From the NCBI GenBank assembly GCA_003343815.1, contig QAKL01000096.1, positions 1 through 8,685 of the forward strand: a stretch of DNA of 8,685 nucleotides. The letters run 5' to 3'. The notes below the pieces were generated by a model. The model saw only the letters and a program-made list of their open reading frames with translations, had not been told where the DNA came from and made no database searches. Position 1 is the stretch's first letter. Each line of letters starts with the position of its first letter. This document shows, piece by piece, positions 1 to 5,686 of the stretch. Origin of the DNA: Clostridiales bacterium. Its GTDB lineage: Bacteria; Bacillota; Peptococcia; Peptococcales; Peptococcaceae. The position numbers were made by a program, and so were the translations under genes.

Positions 1-1
1 T

Positions 2-175
2 GCTATGTTATCGGGATATCAATATATAACAGCAGGTTTTGTGTATGGAAGCTTTTTGGGGATATCCAATTTTGCGTTAATTTATTATCTTGCGACCTAT
101 CTTTTCGCCAGCCGGCTCAAGCGGCGCAATACGAGCGCTAAAGAAATATTTGCACAAAAAACGCACATCAGTTAA
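2..175 (+). CDS. C-terminal fragment of a small membrane protein, 5' end outside window
   Basis: An open frame enters from the left edge and ends at TAA 173-175, giving 57 visible residues. It reads as one hydrophobic stretch (about residues 11-36, from ITAGFVYGSFLG through IYYLATYLF) followed by a basic, polar tail (ASRLKRRNTSAKEIFAQ). That is the pattern of a last transmembrane helix with a cytoplasmic C-terminus. The helix-then-charged-tail layout loosely resembles DUF485-type small membrane proteins, but the similarity is too weak to name a family. The last five codons and the stop lie inside the hairpin at 159-186, so the end of the gene and its terminator overlap. It converges on the leftward degV gene with only 14 bases between the two stop codons. 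The reading frame and stop are seen directly. That this is a real gene is inferred from its hydrophobic composition and its exact fit to the terminator. Function unknown. Confidence 0.6.
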   Translation, partial: AMLSGYQYITAGFVYGSFLGISNFALIYYLATYLFASRLKRRNTSAKEIFAQKTHIS

Positions 176-186
176 GATGTGCGTTT
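156..186. terminator. Shared intrinsic terminator between convergent genes
   Basis: An 11-base-pair perfect inverted repeat (159-169 with 176-186, stem AAACGCACATC/GATGTGCGTTT) has a 6-base loop at 170-175. Read on the minus strand the stem runs into TTTTTT (161-156), a canonical rho-independent terminator for degV, placed just after its stop. Read on the plus strand it is followed by a weaker T-containing stretch (GTTTAGCTTATTT), so it may also end the membrane-protein transcript. The plus-strand stop codon is in the loop. Confidence 0.85.
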
Positions 187-189
187 AGC

Positions 190-1026
190 TTATTTGTGGA
201 AAAACGCTACAGCGATAGCGCCTGGTCCTACATGGGTGCCGATCGTGGCCCCGATTTGATCGATGGGGAGCGTGGTGGTGTAGCCCTGCCAAAGCTGGGC
301 TTGATCGGCGATATATTTTTGAAGCACGCTGTCGTCCAGCCCGCTATAGCCTAATGCAAAGGGCAGAGAGAAATCAATGCCGCCGTTTTTCGCGATTTGC
401 TCGGTTAATAAATTGTTGCCCTTGCGGCTGCCGCGGGCTTTGCCTAGAATGGCGACGACACCGTCAGAGATCGTAATTACAGGTTTGATCGCTAAAATTT
501 CACCTATTGTACCGCTTAGATTGGAAATACGGCCGCCCTTGCGCAAATACTCCAAGGTATCTAAAAGGCCGATGACGCAGATTTGTGAAACTTTGCTTTC
601 GGTTCGGGCGATGATTTCCTGTGCGTCCGCACCGTTATTTAATAAATTCAAGGCGTACTCGACCAGTATTTTTTCGCCGATGCAGACATTAGCGCTGTCA
701 ATGATATGCACCATATCGGGGAAATCTTTAGCGGCGATGAGGGCGCTGTTATAAGTGCCGGAGAGCTTGGAGGAGAGGGTGATGATGATTGCGTATTCGC
801 CGTTTGCCTGGGCTTCTTTAAGCGCTTCGGTAAAAGCAAAGGGCGTCACTTGACTGGTGGTGGGCAACTCGTCGCTTTCGATGAGCTTTTCGTAAAATTT
901 TTGGTGGGAAAGGGTGACTCCGTCGGCGTATTCGGTCGTGCCGAAAGTGATAGTTAAAGGTAAAACTGTCAAATGTTCGCCCGAAACCATTTCGGAGGCG
1001 GAATCGGTAATAATTCTGATTTTCAT
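190..1026 (-). CDS. DegV family fatty-acid-binding protein (FakB-like)
   Basis: This 278-residue protein has the full length and all the hallmarks of the DegV/FakB family. Members bind one fatty acid, and characterised ones present it to the kinase FakA, which makes acyl-phosphate for phospholipid synthesis. Visible motifs in order: N-terminal TDSASE (7-12), PTTSQ (55-59), SSKLSGTYNSA (85-95), LEYLRKGGRIS (158-168), KPVI (181-184) and the C-terminal GTHVGPGAIAVAF (263-275). By family knowledge the Thr of PTTSQ, the Ser of SGTY, the Arg of GGRIS and the His of GTHVGPG line the site for the fatty-acid carboxylate, and all are present. The start is ATG 1024-1026, with AAGGAG at 1034-1039 seven bases upstream. 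The gene stands apart from the three leftward genes because a terminator separates them. No fakA-like gene is in the window, which is common since degV paralogues are scattered. The lipid preference cannot be read from the sequence. Confidence 0.93.
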   Translation of the reverse strand: MKIRIITDSASEMVSGEHLTVLPLTITFGTTEYADGVTLSHQKFYEKLIESDELPTTSQVTPFAFTEALKEAQANGEYAIIITLSSKLSGTYNSALIAAKDFPDMVHIIDSANVCIGEKILVEYALNLLNNGADAQEIIARTESKVSQICVIGLLDTLEYLRKGGRISNLSGTIGEILAIKPVITISDGVVAILGKARGSRKGNNLLTEQIAKNGGIDFSLPFALGYSGLDDSVLQKYIADQAQLWQGYTTTLPIDQIGATIGTHVGPGAIAVAFFHK

Positions 1027-1033
1027 ATTTGTA

Positions 1034-1039
1034 CTCCTT
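1034..1039 (-). promoter_or_regulatory. Ribosome binding site of the degV-family gene
   Basis: On the minus strand AAGGAG stands seven bases before ATG 1024-1026. It is a strong Shine-Dalgarno match and fixes the start. Confidence 0.85.
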
Positions 1040-1060
1040 TTTTATTTTTTGCTAAAATTC

Positions 1061-1108
1061 TCCGCGCAAGCGGATTAAGCCTAATTTCTGCTTTGGCAGG
1101 CAAAATCC
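1061..1108 (-). promoter_or_regulatory. Possible weak promoter with nested dyads upstream of degV
   Basis: The region 1027-1112 must carry any promoter of degV. The best candidate on the minus strand is TTGCCT (1103-1098), an 18-base spacer, and CTTAAT (1079-1074), each matching four of six consensus positions. The same bases form a nested inverted repeat: 1072-1076 with 1104-1108 (GGATT/AATCC) and 1079-1082 with 1098-1101 (GCCT/AGGC), separated by a symmetric 2-by-2 internal loop. A second small hairpin, TCCGC-GCAA-GCGGA on the plus strand (1061-1074), shares three bases with the first. It could be an operator, a structured leader or chance. The promoter boxes are weak. Confidence 0.3.
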
Positions 1109-1112
1109 CTTT

Positions 1113-1143
1113 AAAAAATAAAAAATGCCGTCTTTTGACGGCA
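1113..1143 (-). terminator. Intrinsic terminator of the three-hydrolase operon
   Basis: Five bases after the stop of the PHP gene, the minus strand carries a 7-base-pair stem (TGCCGTC/GACGGCA, 1143-1137 with 1132-1126) with an AAAA loop. It is followed directly by TTTTTTATTTTTT (1125-1113). This is a textbook rho-independent terminator and separates the operon from degV downstream. Confidence 0.92.
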
Positions 1144-1148
1144 GTAAC

Positions 1149-1955
1149 TTATATTTCGACAAAGGTGGGTTTACGTTTTTTAAAAGTCGTAAGCTTAGTA
1201 ATACCCATAGACGGCAAAAGCTCGGTAATTTCTTTTAATCCCCAGCCGACATGATCAGTGCGGTGGCTGTCAGCGCCGATGGTTAAAATTTCGCCGCCTA
1301 ATTCATGATAGCGCATGACGATCGGCAGATGCGGCAGTGTCGCGTGGGAGGGATGGCGCATCCCGGAAGTATTGATTTCGATACCTTTGCCGCGGCTGAT
1401 TAAGCGTTTAAGTAAGGATTCAATATATTCTAGCTCGATAAAATAATCATCAGGCTCATATTTGAAAGGCATCACGCGGCGGATGAAATCTAAGTGTCCG
1501 CAGATGTCGAATTCGTCAAATTCGTCCAAAAGCTCGCCTAAATTTTGATAGTAGGCACGGTACAAATTTTCCTTGCTGCCGAAGCTTGCCAGATATCCAG
1601 GCGTGCGCATACTTTGATAATTGATCCTATGCAAGGAGGCGATGATGAAATCAAAATGATAGGAGCGGACGAACTCGGCGGATTTTTCGACCATGCCGCG
1701 GTTTAAACCGATTTCTGCGCCGATATTCACAGTGATTTGCGCGCGGTACTCGTCGCGGAGAGCCTCTAAAGCTGGAAAATATTTTTCTGCATTTAAAATA
1801 TGCGTTTCATCGTGGATATCCTCAGGCAGGAGATCCATATGGTCGGTCACGGTGATTTCGTCAAATCCCAGCTCAATCGCGCGCTCGATCGCTTCGCGCG
1901 GAGTTTGGATACTGTCAGCGGAAAAGGTCGTATGTAAGTGGTAATCAATAAGCAT
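1149..1955 (-). CDS. PHP-domain phosphoesterase, histidinol-phosphatase (HisJ/HisK) family
   Basis: This 268-residue protein is a single PHP domain of normal length for the HisK/HisJ histidinol-phosphate phosphatases, which carry out the eighth step of histidine synthesis. Metal-binding motifs are intact: DYHLHTTFSAD (4-14; His6, His8), TVTDHMD (35-41; Asp38, His39), GAEIG (79-83; Glu81), ASLHRI (106-111; His109), CGHLDFIRR (152-160; His154) and GADSH (227-231; Asp229, His231). Together these build the trinuclear metal site typical of the family. IEINTSG (192-198) is also a family signature. The start at ATG 1953-1955 has GAGG about seven bases upstream. The gene is last in a leftward operon, 29 bases after the metallo-beta-lactamase gene, and ends at a strong terminator. 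No other his gene is near, so the assignment to histidinol phosphate is likely but not proven. Some relatives act on other phosphoesters. Confidence 0.88.
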   Translation of the reverse strand: MLIDYHLHTTFSADSIQTPREAIERAIELGFDEITVTDHMDLLPEDIHDETHILNAEKYFPALEALRDEYRAQITVNIGAEIGLNRGMVEKSAEFVRSYHFDFIIASLHRINYQSMRTPGYLASFGSKENLYRAYYQNLGELLDEFDEFDICGHLDFIRRVMPFKYEPDDYFIELEYIESLLKRLISRGKGIEINTSGMRHPSHATLPHLPIVMRYHELGGEILTIGADSHRTDHVGWGLKEITELLPSMGITKLTTFKKRKPTFVEI

Positions 1956-1984
1956 TTTAATCCCTCATTTCGCGATAAATTGTC

Positions 1985-2797
1985 TTAAAGTTCTATTTTT
2001 AAGCCGACACCGACTTCGGTAATCGGCAGATATTTAAGCATGGCTGCTTTGGCGGCAAGCGAGATACAGTGCGCAGGATAGAGCATTTTAAGCTCTAAGG
2101 AGCGCAGATAGTCTACTGTATCGTGCAGGCGCTCATTATCCTCCAATAGATGAAAGCCGCCCAAAATACCGCTTATTTTCGCTCGTCCTGTCAGTTTCTG
2201 CGCCTGCGCGATGATATTGGCGATGCCGCTGTGCGAGCAGCCGGTGATGATAAAAATACCGTCATCATCAGTGAGATACACAAGCGCTGTGTCGTCGTAA
2301 TTGTAATCAGGTGATTTTGCTCCGTTTTTCTCAATAGTGCCGATGGCGCATCTCGCTTCCCAAGAATGGCTTTGGGTGATTTCGCCTAAAAAAAGCAGTT
2401 TAGGCGAGAGCCAAAGCGGCTCGCGCGCTGGCATAAAGTGAAATATATCGCTAATTTCCGCCTCTGTAAACGGCGCACCGATATAATTGCCGTTATCGTC
2501 GTATTTAGGCGCGAAGCAGTCGGGATGGGCTATGAGATTGATATTTTGGCAGTTAAGAGCGGAGGTTAAATATTTTAAGCCGCCGGTGTGGTCGTTATGT
2601 CCGTGAGAAAACACGAGGTATGTCATATTTTTCAAATCAATATCCAGAGTATGAGCGTTTCGCAAAAATACATCAGAGTAGCCGGTGTCGAACAAAAGGC
2701 GCATTTCACCGTCCTCGATGAAATAGGCTACCGCCGGCTCTGCCAGATAATAGCGGTCAATGTAGGTATTATTATCAACTAAAACGGTGATTTTCAT
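1985..2797 (-). CDS. Metallo-beta-lactamase-fold hydrolase, COG1237-like
   Basis: This 270-residue enzyme has a complete metallo-beta-lactamase fold. The main metal motif SHGHNDHTGG covers 64-73 (His65, His67, Asp69, His70). Further likely ligands are His189 in TGCSHSGI (185-192) and the late His243 in YPAHC (240-244). LLFDTGYSDVF (34-44), YDDTALVYL (167-175) and GGFHLLE (213-219) also fit COG1237. That group is annotated as 7,8-dihydropterin-6-yl-methyl-4-(beta-D-ribofuranosyl)aminobenzene 5'-phosphate synthase-like, a name inherited from archaeal work and weakly supported in bacteria. After the final His-Cys, relatives often show Thr-Gly; here it is Ile-Ser. No signal peptide is seen, so it should be cytoplasmic. 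It lies between the HAD and PHP genes, and its ribosome binding site overlaps the stop of the HAD gene, so the two are probably translated together. Hydrolase class is firm; the substrate is unknown. Confidence 0.88.
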   Translation of the reverse strand: MKITVLVDNNTYIDRYYLAEPAVAYFIEDGEMRLLFDTGYSDVFLRNAHTLDIDLKNMTYLVFSHGHNDHTGGLKYLTSALNCQNINLIAHPDCFAPKYDDNGNYIGAPFTEAEISDIFHFMPAREPLWLSPKLLFLGEITQSHSWEARCAIGTIEKNGAKSPDYNYDDTALVYLTDDDGIFIITGCSHSGIANIIAQAQKLTGRAKISGILGGFHLLEDNERLHDTVDYLRSLELKMLYPAHCISLAAKAAMLKYLPITEVGVGLKIEL

Positions 2798-2803
2798 AAA
2801 CTG

Positions 2804-2810
2804 CTCCTTT
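2804..2810 (-). promoter_or_regulatory. Ribosome binding site of the metallo-hydrolase gene, overlapping the upstream stop
   Basis: AAAGGAG on the minus strand sits six bases before ATG 2795-2797. Its first two bases are part of the TAA stop (2811-2809) of the HAD gene, so a ribosome ending on the HAD gene covers this site. Confidence 0.85.
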
Positions 2811-3450
2811 ATTTTGCCAAAATATCGGCTAACTCAAGTAAATCTTTGATGTAATAATCGGGCTTAAAGGACAACAGAAAATCTTTGTCAAAGGCACTGT
2901 AGCTCACAGCAGCGGTGTAAGTGCCGGCGTCTTTGCCGCAGAGGATGTCCAGATTGCTGTCGCCGACCATTATAGCCTCATGAGGCGCGATGCCTAAATC
3001 AGCCAAAGCTTTTTTCGCAGGTCCGCCCGTCGGTTTGTGCTCCTCGGTGCTTTCGTAGGTGACGAGAGTCGAAAAGTAGGGAAATAAATCAAACTGCGTC
3101 AAATTTTGGTGAGCGCCTAAGGTACGCTTGGAGGTAACAAGCGCGATTTTTAAGCCCATCGCTTTAAATCTGTCCAATGCCTCACGCACGTTGGGACAGA
3201 GCTTGATGTATTGGCTGTGATCGACGCTTTGCTGATAATTTTGGTACTCGGCTAATAATTCGTCGGCTTTTTCCGGAGCCATTTCCTGAAAAACCTCGGT
3301 TAATGGTTTGCCGAAGGTTTTGATCAATTCCTCACGGGAGGGGCAGTGACCTAATAATTTATTTAGCGTGTGGTCGAAGCTTTCTAAAATAAGTTCGTTG
3401 GTATTGACGATAGTGCCGTCTAAATCCAGTAATACTGCTTTTATAGTCAT
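2809..3450 (-). CDS. HAD-superfamily phosphatase, PpaX/Gph-like
   Basis: This 213-residue protein has all four HAD motifs: I, LDLDGT (8-13; Asp9 nucleophile, Asp11 acid/base); II, LVTSK (104-108; Thr106); III, Lys139 in EHKPTGGP; and IV, VGDSNLDI (162-169; Asp164, Asp168). An alpha-helical cap follows motif I. The stretch IVNTNELILESFDHTLN (14-30) closely recalls PpaX, the pyrophosphatase of Bacillus subtilis that removes pyrophosphate made when HPr-Ser-P is dephosphorylated. Phosphoglycolate phosphatases (Gph) share the same layout. The length is right for PpaX (about 215). No hprK or lgt gene, the usual ppaX companions, is in the window, so I give no symbol. The start ATG 3448-3450 has AAAGGAG six bases upstream. 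It is the first gene of the leftward operon, about 35 bases from the predicted transcription start. Confidence 0.85.
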   Translation of the reverse strand: MTIKAVLLDLDGTIVNTNELILESFDHTLNKLLGHCPSREELIKTFGKPLTEVFQEMAPEKADELLAEYQNYQQSVDHSQYIKLCPNVREALDRFKAMGLKIALVTSKRTLGAHQNLTQFDLFPYFSTLVTYESTEEHKPTGGPAKKALADLGIAPHEAIMVGDSNLDILCGKDAGTYTAAVSYSAFDKDFLLSFKPDYYIKDLLELADILAK

Positions 3451-3456
3451 ATATTT

Positions 3457-3463
3457 CTCCTTT
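3457..3463 (-). promoter_or_regulatory. Ribosome binding site of the HAD phosphatase gene
   Basis: AAAGGAG on the minus strand lies six bases before ATG 3448-3450, a near-perfect Shine-Dalgarno sequence. Confidence 0.85.
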
Positions 3464-3491
3464 GAAAACGATAATCAAATTTCACGCTTAA

Positions 3492-3521
3492 ATTATAGCA
3501 CTGTTGGGGGCTGTATGAAAA
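3492..3521 (-). promoter_or_regulatory. Leftward sigma-A-type promoter of the hydrolase operon
   Basis: On the minus strand a perfect -10 box TATAAT (3497-3492) is extended by TGC (3500-3498). The best -35 is TTTTCA (3521-3516), matching four of six positions with an 18-base spacer. The extended -10 can make up for the poor -35. Upstream lies the A/T-rich tract 3522-3561, which could act as an UP element. The expected start of transcription is near 3485. Confidence 0.75.
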
Positions 3522-3559
3522 GAGAAAAACAAAAAAATTTTCCTATAGTCTAAATTTTT

Positions 3560-3589
3560 TTGACGAGCGAGTGTTCTTTATGCTATAAT
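3560..3589 (+). promoter_or_regulatory. Rightward sigma-A-type promoter of the recG operon
   Basis: TTGACG (3560-3565), an 18-base spacer and a perfect TATAAT (3584-3589) extended by TGC (3581-3583) make a strong housekeeping promoter. Transcription should start near 3596, leaving a leader of only about 24 bases before recG. The -10 is centred in a short inverted repeat, TGCTA-TAA-TAGCA (3581-3593). The first T-run upstream (3554-3560) may help as an UP element. Confidence 0.85.
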
Positions 3590-3608
3590 AGCAGAAATGT
3601 AGGCGCAT

Positions 3609-3614
3609 GGGGTG
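3609..3614 (+). promoter_or_regulatory. Ribosome binding site that decides the recG start
   Basis: GGGGTG, five bases before ATG 3620-3622, pairs with the CACCUC end of 16S rRNA with one G-U wobble. Longer in-frame readings begin at a TTG (3560) that is the -35 box itself and lies upstream of the transcription start, so ATG 3620 is the likely start. Confidence 0.7.
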
Positions 3615-3619
3615 AAAAA

Positions 3620-5686
3620 ATGGCTGGTTTAAGCGATGAGATACAAAGTTTAAAGGGTATTGGCAAAAAAAGAGCGGAGGCTTTTGGCAAGCTGGGGCTC
3701 TGGCAGGCAGAGGATTTATTGTATTATTTGCCGTTTCGCTATGAGGATAGGAGCGAGATAGCAGACATTACTAGGCTTAGTAACGGAGATAATGCGCTTA
3801 TTTTCGGCACTATTGCCCAGGTGCGTAATGTCCGCTTGCCGGCGAAAAAGATGCTTTTGCGCGTCACCGTCCGCACAGACAGCGGCAATATTACGCTTAT
3901 TTGGTTTAATCAGCCCTATATCGCGCCTAAAATGAACATCGGCGAATTAATCATGGCTTACGGCAAATATCACTGCAAAAACGAAAAACAATTAGCGGTG
4001 CAGGATTATCATTTGCCGGAAAGCGCAGAAGAAATAACGAAATATATGGGCATCATGCCCGTTTATCCGGCGAGCGAGACGCTAAGTGCTGCTATGCTCA
4101 AAAAAACTATCGAGCAAGCGTTAGAGATTTATCTGCCGTTCGTGCAGGAGTATCTGCCGGAGGAGTGGCTTAAAGAATATCATTTAGCGCCGCTTCAGCA
4201 AGCGCTTTACGCGCTGCACAGACCTAATTCGTGGGAAAGCTTGAATATAGCGCGCTATCGTTTGGTTTTGGACGAATTTTTGCTGCTTTTGCTGAGTTTA
4301 GCTGTTTGGCAAAACAAAGATAAAGTTCCCGGCAGAGCGCTCAGAGCGGAAGAGACTTTAACGCGAAAATTTTTAGAATTGCTGCCTTTTACGCCGACTG
4401 ACGCTCAGAAAAAAGTGATTATGGAAATTAAGCGGGATATGGAGAGTCCCTATGCCATGCACCGACTTTTGCAGGGCGACGTTGGCTCCGGCAAAACGAT
4501 CGTGGCGATCTATGCCCTGCTCAAGGCAGTCGAAAACGGCGCGCAGGCGGTTTTGATGGTGCCGACGGAAATATTAGCCGAGCAACATTATTTGACGACT
4601 AAGCGCTACTTTGAGCCGCTGGGAGTGAAAATAGCGCTTTTAAGCGGCGGTGTCGCAAAAAAAGAGATGCGCGAATTAAAAGAACAAATTGCTAACGGCG
4701 AAATTTCTGTAGTTATCGGCACGCACGCGCTGATTGAGGATGATGTGGAGTTTCAAAATTTAGCATTGGCAGTTATCGACGAGCAGCACCGCTTTGGTGT
4801 GAGGCAGCAGCAGAAACTGTACCAAAAAGGGCAGACGGCAGATGTTTTAGTGATGACGGCAACGCCGATCCCGCGCTCTTTGGCGCTTACGATTTACGGG
4901 GATTTGGATTTATCGGTGATTGATCAATTGCCACAGGGGCGCAAAGAAATCATTACTTGGGCGGTAGGCGAAAAAAAGCGAAAAGGAATGTATCAGTTTT
5001 TGCGCGAGCGCATGAATGCGGGGGAGCAGGCGTATATCGTCTGCCCGTTAGTCAAAGTGTCAGAAAAAATGGATTTAACCGATGCGGAGGAAACGGCGCA
5101 AAAATTACAGACGGAAATTTTCCCCGACAAAAATATAGCTGTATTACACGGACAGATGAAAAATGAGGACAAAGCAGAGATCATGGAGAATTTCCGCTTG
5201 GGCAAAATAGATATTTTAGTAGCGACGACAGTGATCGAGGTCGGCGTGGATGTGCCCAATGCGACGGTAATGATTATCGAAAATGCCGAGCGCTTCGGTT
5301 TGGCTCAGCTGCATCAGCTGCGCGGGCGGATCGGCCGCGGAGAGAAGCAAGGGTACTGTATCCTGATGGGACATCCTAATACTGAGGAGTCCAAGAGACG
5401 CTTGGAGGTCATGACGAAAACTAACGACGGCTTTTTCATTGCCGAGGAGGATTTGAGCATCCGCGGACCGGGCGAGGTGCTGGGGCTACGCCAGCACGGT
5501 TTGCCTGAGCTAAAGGTTGCCGATCTGACCCAAGATATCGCCGAATTGGAATTAGCGAAAAAATTAGCGGATGAGATTTTGGCAGATGGTATAGAAAATG
5601 AGAAATACGCTGAATTGAGAGCAAAACTAAAGCGCAGGCTTTTAAGCGCGAAATTAACGCTGGAGGGAGAGAGAAACGATGGATAA
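3620..5686 (+). CDS. recG: ATP-dependent DNA helicase RecG
   Basis: RecG reverses stalled replication forks and unwinds branched DNA such as Holliday junctions and R- or D-loops. From ATG 3620 the product has 688 residues, the normal family size. Order of domains: a helix-hairpin-helix-like start (LKGIGKKRAEAFGKLGL, 11-27), an OB-fold wedge (about 55-145), then two helicase lobes. Visible motifs: I, GDVGSGKT (286-293); Ia, VPTEILAEQH (314-323); II, DEQH (387-390), the RecG/Mfd form of the DEAD box; III, TAT (413-415); V, ATTVIEVGVDVPNA (535-548); VI, HQLRGRIGRG (565-574). The TRG motif, which couples ATP use to duplex movement, is RGPGEVLGLRQHG (615-627). The frame stays open upstream to a TTG at 3560, but that codon is the -35 box. 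This is the first gene of the rightward operon and ends overlapping rarA by 8 bases. No key residue is missing. Confidence 0.97.
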   Translation: MAGLSDEIQSLKGIGKKRAEAFGKLGLWQAEDLLYYLPFRYEDRSEIADITRLSNGDNALIFGTIAQVRNVRLPAKKMLLRVTVRTDSGNITLIWFNQPYIAPKMNIGELIMAYGKYHCKNEKQLAVQDYHLPESAEEITKYMGIMPVYPASETLSAAMLKKTIEQALEIYLPFVQEYLPEEWLKEYHLAPLQQALYALHRPNSWESLNIARYRLVLDEFLLLLLSLAVWQNKDKVPGRALRAEETLTRKFLELLPFTPTDAQKKVIMEIKRDMESPYAMHRLLQGDVGSGKTIVAIYALLKAVENGAQAVLMVPTEILAEQHYLTTKRYFEPLGVKIALLSGGVAKKEMRELKEQIANGEISVVIGTHALIEDDVEFQNLALAVIDEQHRFGVRQQQKLYQKGQTADVLVMTATPIPRSLALTIYGDLDLSVIDQLPQGRKEIITWAVGEKKRKGMYQFLRERMNAGEQAYIVCPLVKVSEKMDLTDAEETAQKLQTEIFPDKNIAVLHGQMKNEDKAEIMENFRLGKIDILVATTVIEVGVDVPNATVMIIENAERFGLAQLHQLRGRIGRGEKQGYCILMGHPNTEESKRRLEVMTKTNDGFFIAEEDLSIRGPGEVLGLRQHGLPELKVADLTQDIAELELAKKLADEILADGIENEKYAELRAKLKRRLLSAKLTLEGERNDG

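Noticed and set aside
377..754. 125-codon rightward open frame opposite degV
   Set aside because: It lies wholly inside the clearly conserved degV gene on the other strand, has no ribosome binding site or recognisable motif, and its Ser/Pro/Arg-rich composition is typical of an antisense shadow.
3607..3615. Two-codon frame ATG GGG TGA just before recG, which could act as a regulatory mini-ORF
   Set aside because: It has no ribosome binding site of its own in the roughly 11-base leader before it, and its GGGGTG is better explained as the recG ribosome binding site.
3481..3619. A small RNA or riboswitch in the divergent intergenic region
   Set aside because: Most of it is taken up by two promoters, the leaders are only about 24-35 bases long, and no stable stem followed by a T-run is visible.
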